In this document: positions 8,318-15,581 of the stretch, piece by piece
Position numbering within the stretch: position 1 is the stretch's first letter
How the letters are laid out: each line of letters begins with the position of its first letter
Source of the DNA: a virus
IMG/VR virus record: IMGVR_UViG_3300037847_002388
Coordinates: 1 to 51,030 of that record
Reading direction: 5' to 3' (one strand)
Length of the DNA stretch: 51,030 nucleotides
Position numbers and translations under genes: made by a program
Notes under the pieces: model-generated
The model's input: only the letters and a program-made list of their open reading frames with translations
Told to the model about the DNA's origin: nothing
Databases searched by the model: none

Positions 8318-8897
8318 GAAAAGAAAGGTATTGATAATAGGTGTAGGTGGAATAGGAAGTTATTTGACTCCATTGTTACATAAGACAGGGTTGTATGATA
8401 TACACATATCTGACCCTGATACTGTTGAAGTAAAGAATCTGTCTTATCAGAACTTCAACACATCGCATATAGGTGCGAAGAAAGTAAGAGCGTTATTGGA
8501 CTATGATGCCATAGGTAGCAGAAAAGAGTTTCCAATACTGACTCAAGACCAATTGAAGGGTTTTGATTTGATTGTCTGTTGTGCAGATAATTTAGATGTA
8601 AGACGATTGGTTTATAGGCAGGGCTTTCAAGATGATTGCACAAACAAGTGGTTAGATTTGAGAGCGCAGGGTAGAAATGGAGCATTAATCAGTTATCTAA
8701 CTGACCCTAAACATTGTGACACATTTCTAGCAGGGCCAGACGGTTCATTCAGTTGTCAAGGTGAATCATTTGGTAAGACGTTAGACACGAAAGACATACA
8801 CTTTACCCATGTAGCAGTAGCAGGTATGGCTGCACAATGGATGCAAAGATGGTTTAACGATGAAAATATTTTTGACAAAAGGATAGTGAATATATGA
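8310..8897 (+). CDS. ThiF/MoeB/E1-like ubiquitin-activating family enzyme
   Basis: 195 aa, compact for the family. The Rossmann adenylation core is clear: GVGGIG at residues 11-16, acidic residues D35, D37 and E40 in ISDPDTVE, then NLSYQNF, and IGAKKV with the family lysine (57-58), and CADN around 91-94. In ThiF/E1 proteins this domain adenylates the C-terminal glycine of a ubiquitin-like partner. The usual NxxRQ arginine is Tyr46 here, and the structural CxxC zinc pairs are absent. C149 (SFSC) is a candidate catalytic cysteine. It overlaps TFB by 8 bases. A JAMM protease follows three genes later, and a GG-ended modifier is at 2099-2302. Family call strong, partner inferred. Confidence 0.88.
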   Translation: MNKKRKVLIIGVGGIGSYLTPLLHKTGLYDIHISDPDTVEVKNLSYQNFNTSHIGAKKVRALLDYDAIGSRKEFPILTQDQLKGFDLIVCCADNLDVRRLVYRQGFQDDCTNKWLDLRAQGRNGALISYLTDPKHCDTFLAGPDGSFSCQGESFGKTLDTKDIHFTHVAVAGMAAQWMQRWFNDENIFDKRIVNI

Positions 8898-9541
8898 GAA
8901 ATAAATCATGGACTAAAAAAGAAGAAGAGTTCCTTCTTGCACTAAGCAAAGAGGAAACGGATAGTGGCGAGAAATTTCCTGCCTCAATTATTACCGTTCT
9001 GTTTAATGACCACTTCAACAGAATAGTAAAAGGTTGGAATGCTCGCTCACATGGAGCAATCCAAACAAAACTAAGAGAATTGATTAAGTTGGAAAAGACA
9101 AACCCTTCCAACATAACTGTCAAATTCAAAGCAAAGAAAGAAGAGGTCAAGAAGAAAACACCAAGGGGTAAAAACGCTCACGGTGATGAACCTAATTCTG
9201 GTAGGTCATGGACACCTGCTGATGATGCGTATCTAGTACAGAATTATACTGCACATGATGATGCACAGAATAAGGTAGCAAAGCATCTAGGTCGCTCTAG
9301 GAAGGCTTGTTACAATAGAATAAGGAGATTGAAGAATATGAACAAGATAGGTATGATAACTATGGGTTCAACCTTAGAATCATCAGATGATGAAACTGAA
9401 ATTGAACACATGGTAATACCAGAACAAAGACTACCTGTAACTCTACTAGGATATTTGGTTCTATGGTGGAGAAACAGGAGAAAGAATAAGATGATAATTA
9501 AAAGAAGAAAGTTAGAAGAACAACTAAGGAGATTGAGTTAA
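8894..9541 (+). CDS. Two-domain SANT/Myb-like DNA-binding protein
   Basis: 215 aa with two tryptophan-led three-helix motifs. One is N-terminal (KSWTKKEEEFLLALSKEE, residues 4-21 onward). The second is central (RSWTPADDAYLVQNYT, then ACYNRIRRLKN). These are typical of Myb/SANT or GcrA-like DNA-binding units. A basic linker separates them. Near the C-terminus LPVTLLGYLVLWWRNRRKNK is a short hydrophobic segment followed by a strong basic patch, perhaps a membrane contact. Likely a transcription or genome-organising factor. It starts at the E1 stop (ATGA). Confidence 0.75.
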   Translation: MRNKSWTKKEEEFLLALSKEETDSGEKFPASIITVLFNDHFNRIVKGWNARSHGAIQTKLRELIKLEKTNPSNITVKFKAKKEEVKKKTPRGKNAHGDEPNSGRSWTPADDAYLVQNYTAHDDAQNKVAKHLGRSRKACYNRIRRLKNMNKIGMITMGSTLESSDDETEIEHMVIPEQRLPVTLLGYLVLWWRNRRKNKMIIKRRKLEEQLRRLS

Positions 9542-9931
9542 ATGGCAAAAAAGTGGACTGAAGAAGAAGAGAATTTCTTGTTGGAAAACATGAATGAGAA
9601 AGTAGAAGTATTGGCAGAACAATTGAGTAGGTCTGTTGGTGCAGTAAAATCGAGGATTCGTAAATTGACACCTACCGTACCTGAACCTGAAATGGATGAT
9701 AAAAAGGAAGCAATTGAGAAACTAATGGAGTATGCAGACGAGGTAATAGTGCGAGTTGAGAACGCTGAAGAAGTGAGCGAGTCCGTGGAGTCTGGGTCTG
9801 AGGCTATTATACTCGATGACATAGAAGTAGATATGCCAGTTAAGGTATCAGAACCAACTGCTTCAAGGTTTACATGGGTTATACTATTGGCAGCAGGTTT
9901 GGGTCTTGTATTATATGGAGTGTATAATTGA
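9542..9931 (+). CDS. SANT/Myb-like domain protein with C-terminal membrane anchor
   Basis: 129 aa. The N-terminal KKWTEEEENFLLEN through VGAVKSRIRKL (residues 3-41) is a single SANT/Myb-like DNA-binding unit, related in style to the preceding gene. An acidic linker follows (about 50-105). The last 20 residues (FTWVILLAAGLGLVLYGVYN) are a clean transmembrane helix. A DNA-binding head on a tail anchor could tether viral DNA or promoters to the membrane. It begins 1 base after the previous gene. Confidence 0.75.
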   Translation: MAKKWTEEEENFLLENMNEKVEVLAEQLSRSVGAVKSRIRKLTPTVPEPEMDDKKEAIEKLMEYADEVIVRVENAEEVSESVESGSEAIILDDIEVDMPVKVSEPTASRFTWVILLAAGLGLVLYGVYN

Positions 9932-10395
9932 TGTATGAAGATTTAGAAGTAATTAAAGATAATTGGAGAGAACAGATTGAATCTGGCTTTAAGTGGAATA
10001 GAGAAATGTTATATTATTCTATATGGCAAATGTCTTTAACTGCTTTTGATAAACCTAGAGAGGTTCAAGTGTTAATTGACGCAAACGATAACACTTATAT
10101 CTCCGTTGGTTCTCCGGGTTTTGTATCTTTTGATGGTCAAGATGAACAATTATATGGGAAAGATAAACCTAAAATGAAGTTTCCCTTGAAAGAATGGATT
10201 CATACTCATCCGTTTGGTAAAGCGTACTTTAGTGGTACTGATTTGAGAACTATTGCTATATATCGCAATCACATGAAAGAAGCAACTGTTCTAGGAGATA
10301 ATGAAAGAATGGCAATTAAGTTTGGTGTTGGACTTAATGGCGAAGACTATCAAGAATATGTTCAACACACTTTTATTGGAGATGAAGAAGAATGA
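9931..10395 (+). CDS. JAMM/MPN+ metalloprotease (deubiquitinase-like)
   Basis: 154 aa from ATG 9931; TTG 9928, overlapping the upstream stop, is also possible. The zinc-protease signature H-x-H-x7-S-x2-D is exact: H91, H93, S101, D104 in IHTHPFGKAYFSGTDL. Upstream strands (VQVLIDAND, YISVGSPGF) fit an MPN fold. JAMM enzymes cleave after the di-glycine of ubiquitin-like proteins, either to remove them from targets or to mature precursors. The candidate modifier at 2099-2302 ends VGGQ, one residue beyond its GG. Tail-associated JAMM proteins (lambda K type) exist, but this gene is far from the tail module and carries no NlpC domain. Confidence 0.88.
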   Translation: MYEDLEVIKDNWREQIESGFKWNREMLYYSIWQMSLTAFDKPREVQVLIDANDNTYISVGSPGFVSFDGQDEQLYGKDKPKMKFPLKEWIHTHPFGKAYFSGTDLRTIAIYRNHMKEATVLGDNERMAIKFGVGLNGEDYQEYVQHTFIGDEEE

Positions 10396-10844
10396 AGAAG
10401 ATTATGAGTTTGATGATTGTATGTACTTTTTTGGCGGGTTGTGCTGATGCTATACCCGACCCATCTGATGTATATGATGAAGAAGAAGCAATCCAAAAGG
10501 ATTGGGAGACAATGACTGGTGAATTTACACTTGTGTTAGAGAACAATAGCACTTTGGTTTATGCACCGGAAATGTGGTTAGATACCAATACAACATATGG
10601 CCTAATTGAATTAGGTGGTTTCAATTACACGGCAGAACATCTAAGTTTTGTAGTGGATAATAACTCAGTTATATTCCACAATTACACCTTCAATATGAAG
10701 GGACACTTAGTTCAAGATGGTTACATTTGGTCTGAGGGATTAGCACCTGAATTTGGTAATGCAACATTGCATTTTGCAGCATTTCCATTTGATGTAACTG
10801 TTGAGTATGAATTAACATACAGGATTTGGGATGGCCGAGAATGA
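10392..10844 (+). CDS. Secreted lipoprotein with multiple N-glycosylation sequons
   Basis: 150 aa. The N-terminus MKKIMSLMIVCTFLAGCAD is a lipoprotein signal with lipobox LAGC, so cleavage before Cys17 and lipid anchoring on the outer face of the host membrane are expected. The mature part is acidic and beta-rich and carries six N-x-S/T sequons (NNS, NTT, NYT, NNS, NYT, NAT), consistent with archaeal surface N-glycosylation. A surface role such as superinfection exclusion is possible but not shown. Start and stop overlap both neighbours. Confidence 0.75.
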   Translation: MKKIMSLMIVCTFLAGCADAIPDPSDVYDEEEAIQKDWETMTGEFTLVLENNSTLVYAPEMWLDTNTTYGLIELGGFNYTAEHLSFVVDNNSVIFHNYTFNMKGHLVQDGYIWSEGLAPEFGNATLHFAAFPFDVTVEYELTYRIWDGRE

Positions 10845-11254
10845 GTGCTATAACCGTTAAATTCCCTGCTCCGTTACCTGCGGAGATACCTTGTCCTATT
10901 TGTAGATTTGAAGAAGGCAAGAGAGGAAAAGGTTGTATCGCTTGTGAGTTTGAAGGCAAAATCAATCTAACTGTTGATGCTAAGATACCAATACAAAGGG
11001 CGCATATTATACAGTATGTGGCTAATAATATGAGTGCGGTATCTCAAGAGTTAACAAGACTATACGGATTAGTACCAAAGGTAGAAACTACCGAGGTAAT
11101 AGAAACTGAAAACGGACAGTTTGAGATTGTGCAGGTAAGTAGTTTGGGTGGAGCAGTTTGGATAGCGAATAGGCTTGATGAACTTGCTGCCCCAAAATAC
11201 CTGTTCAATCATCAAGATTTAGAAATATTCAAGGGAGGATTTGAAGTTGAATAA
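10841..11254 (+). CDS. Zinc-finger hypothetical protein, 137 aa
   Basis: ATG 10841 overlaps the previous stop (ATGA) and is preferred over 10826. A CxxC pair at about residues 19-22 (CPIC) and another after 12 residues (CIAC) make a compact zinc knuckle of the DnaJ/rubredoxin style. The remainder is alpha/beta with no known motif (AHIIQYVANNMSAVSQELTR). Role unknown; adjacent to PC4-like and histone-fold genes. Confidence 0.65.
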   Translation: MSAITVKFPAPLPAEIPCPICRFEEGKRGKGCIACEFEGKINLTVDAKIPIQRAHIIQYVANNMSAVSQELTRLYGLVPKVETTEVIETENGQFEIVQVSSLGGAVWIANRLDELAAPKYLFNHQDLEIFKGGFEVE

Positions 11255-11498
11255 TGAAAAGATAATAGCAAGAATCCCTAGAAACGCTAATGATGAATTA
11301 GTAATCAGGACTGCTAATACATGGAACATTGATATCGTAGATATGAGATGGTACAATAATGGCAATCCTACTCGAAAGGGATTAAGAGTAAATGTAGAAG
11401 AGTGCAAGACATTAGTTAAAGCACTAAGAAAAGCAATAGGTGATAAAAATGGAAACAATAAATTCGATGAAGAAGAGATTAAAGGGGATGTTGAATGA
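11247..11498 (+). CDS. PC4/Sub1-like single-stranded DNA-binding transcription coactivator
   Basis: 83 aa. TTG 11247 is preferred because GGGAGG lies about 8 bases upstream; TTG 11241 is too close to it. The pattern ELVIRTANTWNIDIVDMRWY, then NGNPTRKGLRVNVEEC and a closing helix (KTLVKALRKAIG), matches the PC4 fold: four beta strands with the VDIRxYY and KGI signatures, then a helix. PC4 proteins bind ssDNA or melted promoters as dimers and can stimulate transcription. It shares 50 bases with the next frame. Family call from motif order only. Confidence 0.7.
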   Translation: MNNEKIIARIPRNANDELVIRTANTWNIDIVDMRWYNNGNPTRKGLRVNVEECKTLVKALRKAIGDKNGNNKFDEEEIKGDVE

Positions 11499-11688
11499 GG
11501 GAACTCATGTATCTCCTGAAGTCTACACTAAACTAGTACAGGTTAGTGAAGGCTATGTTAACCAACTAGTAGCAACAACAGTAATCTGTTTTAACAAAGA
11601 CGAGAAGGCTAGTAGGTTGAATGAGAATCATGTCTTTGAGGCATATTTTATTATGTCTGGTTTGATAAAATCAGAAGAAGAGGCATAA
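11449..11688 (+). CDS. Histone-fold protein (archaeal histone-like)
   Basis: 79 aa from ATG 11449 (GGTGAT upstream); an internal ATG 11488 would give 66 aa, the usual archaeal histone length. The segment HVSPEVYTKLVQVSEGYVNQ, then ATTVICFNKDEKASRLNENHVFEAYF, follows the histone pattern: short helix, long central helix, loop with basic residue, strand, then a last helix starting xHVxxA. It may wrap viral DNA or mimic host chromatin. Marine Group II cells are reported to carry histones, so host interaction is conceivable. Overlap with the PC4 gene is about 50 bases. Confidence 0.6.
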   Translation: METINSMKKRLKGMLNEGTHVSPEVYTKLVQVSEGYVNQLVATTVICFNKDEKASRLNENHVFEAYFIMSGLIKSEEEA

Positions 11689-11691
11689 CCA

Positions 11692-11757
11692 ATGGAAGGA
11701 GTATTAGTCGTACTTTTCTTCTATTGGATTTGGAAGACTATTAGGAGGCCATATTAA
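11692..11757 (+). CDS. Membrane micro-protein, 21 aa
   Basis: Reads MEGVLVVLFFYWIWKTIRRPY: a single hydrophobic helix followed by a basic end, typical of a one-span micro-protein. The TAA overlaps the ligase ATG (TAATG), and its last codons carry the ligase ribosome binding site (AGGAGG). Could be coding or only a leader for ligase. Function unknown. Confidence 0.4.
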   Translation: MEGVLVVLFFYWIWKTIRRPY

Positions 11758-13313
11758 TGACATTAGAGAAATTAGCAAGAATGTGTGAAGTATTAGAAAA
11801 CCAGACTCCAACGATGAAAGTAAATACAATTGTTGGAGCCATGCCTTCATTTGATGATAAGGCTAGACTTATGTATATTCTATCTATGGAATATAACATA
11901 AACAACATAGGCAACAAAAGAGCGATAACTTGGATTGCAGAATCGTTAGGTCTGTTTGAAGACGAAGTAGAATCAGCAGTCCATACATGGGGAGATATCG
12001 GAGAAGCAGTCTATGAAATAGACGAGGGAAATGAAAAGGATTCAGATATATCTTTGAATACACTAATACAGTTATTGGAGAACGATTGTTCTTCGATGAG
12101 TAGTAATTCGTTTACTATATTCAAAGAACACCTTAACAAGATGAGTGCTAGAGAAAAGAAATGGTTTCTTAGGTACTGGTTGAGGACTCCTAGAAATGGA
12201 GTTAATAATAAAATACCTTTGAAAGCGATGGCTAAATACTATGGTAAAGGTATCAAAGAAGTAGAGAAATATGCTAGGTTTAACAAAGCACATGAGATAT
12301 GTGTAGCATTAGATAATGATGAAGAACCTGATTGTAAGTTAGTACATGGGCAGTTTGTCAAACCAATGTTAGCAAAGGCGAAGAAAGAAACTGATGTTAT
12401 ATCTGAGCCAATCATTGATATCAAGTATGATGGAAATAGGTATCAGATTCATCACTCTTACATATCAGAAATGAATGCTCACTCTACAATAATATTCAAC
12501 AGAAAGGGTAATGTTGTAACTAACCAATTCCCCGATGTTGTAGATATAGTGCGAAGCATGAACCTACCTAATATCATATTGGATTGTGAAATATATCCTG
12601 TTGATATGCAAGGTAATCCTGCTGAACATAAATTACTAGCAAAGCGTGTTCATAAGAAGAATAAAGATGAGGCTATGCAAGAGTGTCCTGTTAAGTTAGC
12701 AGTATTCGATTTGTTGTCTTACAATGCTAATGTTATGTTAGACGAACCGCAAAGGAATAGAATGACTGCACTAAAGGAAATCATAGAACCTGAATATCAG
12801 ACCTATGTATTTCCTCCTGACACAACAATAGAGAGTGCATACAGAACTGCCATTGATTTAGGGTTTGAAGGAATCATGATAAAAGACCCTACATTACCAT
12901 ATCAATCAGGGAAGAGAAGTAAAGGATGGTTGAAACACAAACCACCACGATTCAATTATGATGTGGTGATAACATCTGCATCATATGGTGATGGGAAAAG
13001 AAGTCATGTGTATGGTACTTATGGTATATCTGTAAAGGATGGTTCTGATTATGTATCTGTTGGTAAAGTCGGTACTGGTTTCAGCGATTATGATTTAGAG
13101 TGGCTAACCACAGAATTGAGAAAGAATGTAGAATCATTTTCGGATGACGTTATGCATTTCTTACCACGCATCGTGCTTGAGGTAACGTGTGACTTAGTTA
13201 CCACAGACTCCAATAATAACATTGGTCTGCGTTTTCCACGATGTATCAGAATTAGAAAAGATAAGTATGCTTCTGAAGTTGATACGCTAGATACCTTGAA
13301 GGAGGCAATGTAA
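11757..13313 (+). CDS. lig: ATP-dependent DNA ligase
   Basis: 518 aa, usual length for archaeal-type ligases. It seals nicks using an adenylated lysine. Motif I is KYDG with K223 as the nucleophile (DIKYDGNR). ILDCEIYPVD (motif III region), EGIMIKDP (motif IV) and GWLKHKP (motif V) follow in order, then an OB-fold with LEVTCDLVT. The N-terminal 200 residues correspond to the helical DNA-binding domain. AGGAGG lies 8 bases ahead of ATG 11757. It sits between histone-fold and replication genes. Confidence 0.95.
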   Translation: MTLEKLARMCEVLENQTPTMKVNTIVGAMPSFDDKARLMYILSMEYNINNIGNKRAITWIAESLGLFEDEVESAVHTWGDIGEAVYEIDEGNEKDSDISLNTLIQLLENDCSSMSSNSFTIFKEHLNKMSAREKKWFLRYWLRTPRNGVNNKIPLKAMAKYYGKGIKEVEKYARFNKAHEICVALDNDEEPDCKLVHGQFVKPMLAKAKKETDVISEPIIDIKYDGNRYQIHHSYISEMNAHSTIIFNRKGNVVTNQFPDVVDIVRSMNLPNIILDCEIYPVDMQGNPAEHKLLAKRVHKKNKDEAMQECPVKLAVFDLLSYNANVMLDEPQRNRMTALKEIIEPEYQTYVFPPDTTIESAYRTAIDLGFEGIMIKDPTLPYQSGKRSKGWLKHKPPRFNYDVVITSASYGDGKRSHVYGTYGISVKDGSDYVSVGKVGTGFSDYDLEWLTTELRKNVESFSDDVMHFLPRIVLEVTCDLVTTDSNNNIGLRFPRCIRIRKDKYASEVDTLDTLKEAM

Positions 13314-13814
13314 TTGATTAAAGCCGGGTCAATGACCCTTATAGACGCTATACCTTATAATTGTGTAAAAATAGAGGGTAAAGTGGCCTATTTGAAGAGG
13401 GTCGGTGATGAAACTAGGGGTCGCTTCAAAAAAATGGATGCTAAATTGGTTCCCTATGTAAACGAAAAAGATGAATTAATCGTTCCAAAGCCTCCACCAG
13501 TTAATAGAAAGCGTATGTCTAGGTTTCACTTTATGAAAGTAATCAAAGAAGCAACTGATTTACCGCTTTCACATGATTTGGCTTATTATGTGGCTGAACA
13601 TCTTGAATCTTTAGTTTATACATTAGCAGCCAAAGCAGAAGATAATGCTATTATGCATGGGGATGATAGAATAACGGCTGCGCATTGGTATCACTTACAA
13701 TTATCCCCTCAACAGGGCAATGGTAAATGGGAAGAAAATCGTGAGTTCGCAAAGGACTATAAAGAGCATCTGATTTCTGAGGCAATGAAACCGGAGGAAG
13801 TAGAAGATGTATGA
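13314..13814 (+). CDS. Protein with C-terminal histone-fold domain
   Basis: 166 aa starting at TTG 13314 with GGAGG 9 bases upstream. Residues 1-65 form an unknown beta-rich domain ending in a Pro-rich hinge (VPKPPPVNRKRMS). Residues 70-130 look like a histone fold: FMKVIKEATDLPLSHDLAYY, then a long helix (EHLESLVYTLAAKAEDNAI), a loop, and DRITAAHWYHLQL closing helix. This resembles TAF/CENP-type histone-fold proteins more than simple archaeal histones. It might pair with the 11449-11688 product. Call from pattern only. Confidence 0.6.
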   Translation: MIKAGSMTLIDAIPYNCVKIEGKVAYLKRVGDETRGRFKKMDAKLVPYVNEKDELIVPKPPPVNRKRMSRFHFMKVIKEATDLPLSHDLAYYVAEHLESLVYTLAAKAEDNAIMHGDDRITAAHWYHLQLSPQQGNGKWEENREFAKDYKEHLISEAMKPEEVEDV

Positions 13815-14139
13815 TATCAATATTAGGGATATTGTTTCTAGATACGGTGGATGTGATTTAATTAGATTTATGTTTTATGCGGAACCCGGACATAGGGATT
13901 TAGCAATACTAAAATCAGGAATAGAAGATATCTACAAGCATCCATATTATGTAGGTATAGAAGAGATAACAGAAGAGGATGCTAGAACGTTTGATGTTAA
14001 ACGTGGATGGCTAATCTCTTTTGTATTTACTTTTGATATAAAGGAATTCAAAATGGCTGAGTGGATATCACAAGGCTTAGATGAATTGCGTGTTAAGCAC
14101 GAACTAATAGAAGTTAGGGAGATAGTTAGTAATGTATAA
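13807..14139 (+). CDS. Hypothetical protein, 110 aa
   Basis: Starts MYDINIRDIVSRYGGCDLIR, overlapping the histone-fold gene by 8 bases and the next gene by 8. Mixed alpha/beta with a strand pair (GWLISFVFTFDIKEF) and helices, no metal or membrane motif. No family recognised. It travels with the downstream LAGLIDADG-like gene. Confidence 0.55.
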   Translation: MYDINIRDIVSRYGGCDLIRFMFYAEPGHRDLAILKSGIEDIYKHPYYVGIEEITEEDARTFDVKRGWLISFVFTFDIKEFKMAEWISQGLDELRVKHELIEVREIVSNV

Positions 14140-14530
14140 TGATGACCAATTGGTAGGAATTTTAATCTCTATTGCCAAGCCTGAGATTCATGTTTCGAGG
14201 GCAGATAATACTAACATAGGTTATAGAGTAAGAGTTAGAGTAAATCTAAGAGGGTCTGAGACTTTTCTATTAGGTGTCCATAGGACATTAGAACAGAAAG
14301 GTATTGACTCTAAGTATAAATCTGAGGAACACAAAAGTAGACCAAGGCCAATATTGACTGTTGGTGGTATTGTAAATATATGGAAACTGATTCAGTTGGT
14401 TCCAGAAACATTACCTGATGCAAAGGACTGTTGGGGAGAACTTAGAGAGATAATTAAAATAATAGATAGTGGAGAACATCATACTCTAGAAGGTCTAGAT
14501 AAAATACTTCGATTGAAAGGGGAGATATGA
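14132..14530 (+). CDS. LAGLIDADG-endonuclease-like fold protein, probably inactive
   Basis: 132 aa. The later part closely follows single-domain LAGLIDADG homing endonucleases: a helix LLGVHRTLEQKGIDSKY, RPRPILTVGGIVNIWKLIQLVP, then EIIKIIDSGEHHTLEGLDKI. However, the LAGLIDADG helix near the start is LVGILISIAKPEI, with no acidic residue at the catalytic position. This suggests a domesticated DNA-binding protein rather than an active homing enzyme. It is not inside an intron or intein. Overlaps both neighbours. Confidence 0.6.
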   Translation: MYNDDQLVGILISIAKPEIHVSRADNTNIGYRVRVRVNLRGSETFLLGVHRTLEQKGIDSKYKSEEHKSRPRPILTVGGIVNIWKLIQLVPETLPDAKDCWGELREIIKIIDSGEHHTLEGLDKILRLKGEI

Positions 14531-14742
14531 TGTTACAACCTGATGAAGAAGACATAGCAATTTTAGAAAATGTAACATATGAAACACTAAGAAAAGGATG
14601 CAAAGAATGTGGCTTTCGCCATGTTGTATTTCAGACTTGTATTAGTGTTGAGAAAGATGTAAAGGTTTTCTTCATGAATATAGAGTGTCCTAAATGTAAA
14701 GAGGATTATACCGAAATAATGCATATGAAGGAGATAGAATGA
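14527..14742 (+). CDS. Zinc-ribbon protein, 71 aa
   Basis: The first cysteine pair is CKEC (about residues 25-28) and the second is CPKC (about 54-57), with a strand-rich insert between them, giving a classical zinc ribbon. The N-terminus is acidic. Similar ribbons occur in small transcription or RNA-binding proteins. It overlaps the upstream stop and the clamp-loader start by 4 bases. Exact role unknown. Confidence 0.6.
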   Translation: MMLQPDEEDIAILENVTYETLRKGCKECGFRHVVFQTCISVEKDVKVFFMNIECPKCKEDYTEIMHMKEIE

Positions 14743-15575
14743 TAATAGGAATAGAAAAAGAAAGACCAATAATAATAGTAGGCAAAGAAGGCACAGACAA
14801 AAAGAAACAAGCACTTGCGTTATTCGATGACCCAATTGTAAAGTACGCTAACGAATATGATGTTGTGGACAATTACAGTATTCCTCTTGATAGAGGGATT
14901 GTAATATTGGAGGCTAACTTCAAACCTAACACAGATTTGATTGTAGATACACTATTGAAATATCGAGGCAAAGTTGTTCTAACATCGGCAAACCAAAAGG
15001 ATGTGCCTAAGAAAATATTCTCTCTTTGTAAATTAAAGAGAGCAGGTAAATCTAAATTACAGACAAGAATAAAAATGATTGCTCCTAATTCAGATGAACC
15101 TGAAGATTACTTCAAAAATGTGTTTGAGATTACTCATGATTTCTTGAAGAATCAAGACCGTGAAGATGTAGCACTAAAATTGAAATTGAATAAGCCCCCG
15201 GATGTTCAGATTTTATCATGGTTAGTAGCCAACGTACATCCGAATAAGTTAGCCTACATTGATGCAAAGGTGAAAAGAAGATGGTCGCAAGACTACTTCT
15301 ATGAATTGTTGGCGTATTCTCATAATGGAAAACTTGCCCGTAGTGCAACTATTCCATCAAAGAGAGCCTACGATAAGGATGCTCAGATATGCAGAAAGGT
15401 TGGCTTGAAAAGCCATGAGAAGTATATTCTAGAGCAGTTGAAACAAGACCCTGAATTTGTAAAGTACATGAAAGGAAAACTAAACAATGTGCAAAAGCGC
15501 AGGGCAAAGATACCAGATAAGGTATCTAAAATTAAGAAGAAAGATAAACAAATTGGATTAGATAATTGGATGTGA
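14739..15575 (+). CDS. Divergent clamp-loader large-subunit-like protein with C-terminal PIP box
   Basis: 278 aa, immediately before RFC small subunit. An AAA-like N-terminus is visible (PIIIVGKEGTDKKKQAL), but the P-loop lacks the GxxGxGKT pattern, so it is probably not an active ATPase. The middle resembles the RFC helical collar (PPDVQILSWLVANVHPNKL). It ends KKKDKQIGLDNWM, a PCNA-interacting (PIP) pattern Q-x-x-L-x-x-W, as in archaeal RfcL C-termini. It would pair with RfcS to load PCNA, comparable to T4 gp62 with gp44. Assignment from context and tail motif. Confidence 0.6.
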   Translation: MIIGIEKERPIIIVGKEGTDKKKQALALFDDPIVKYANEYDVVDNYSIPLDRGIVILEANFKPNTDLIVDTLLKYRGKVVLTSANQKDVPKKIFSLCKLKRAGKSKLQTRIKMIAPNSDEPEDYFKNVFEITHDFLKNQDREDVALKLKLNKPPDVQILSWLVANVHPNKLAYIDAKVKRRWSQDYFYELLAYSHNGKLARSATIPSKRAYDKDAQICRKVGLKSHEKYILEQLKQDPEFVKYMKGKLNNVQKRRAKIPDKVSKIKKKDKQIGLDNWM

Positions 15576-15581
15576 ATAATT

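Noticed and set aside
9931-10395. JAMM protein as a tail-assembly protease of the lambda K type
   Set aside because: It lies about 40 kb from the tail tube end of the tail module, on the opposite strand, and has no NlpC/P60 domain; a tail role cannot be excluded but is less likely.
11241-11498. TTG 11241 as start of the PC4-like gene
   Set aside because: It is one or two bases from the GGGAGG ribosome site; TTG 11247 has normal spacing.
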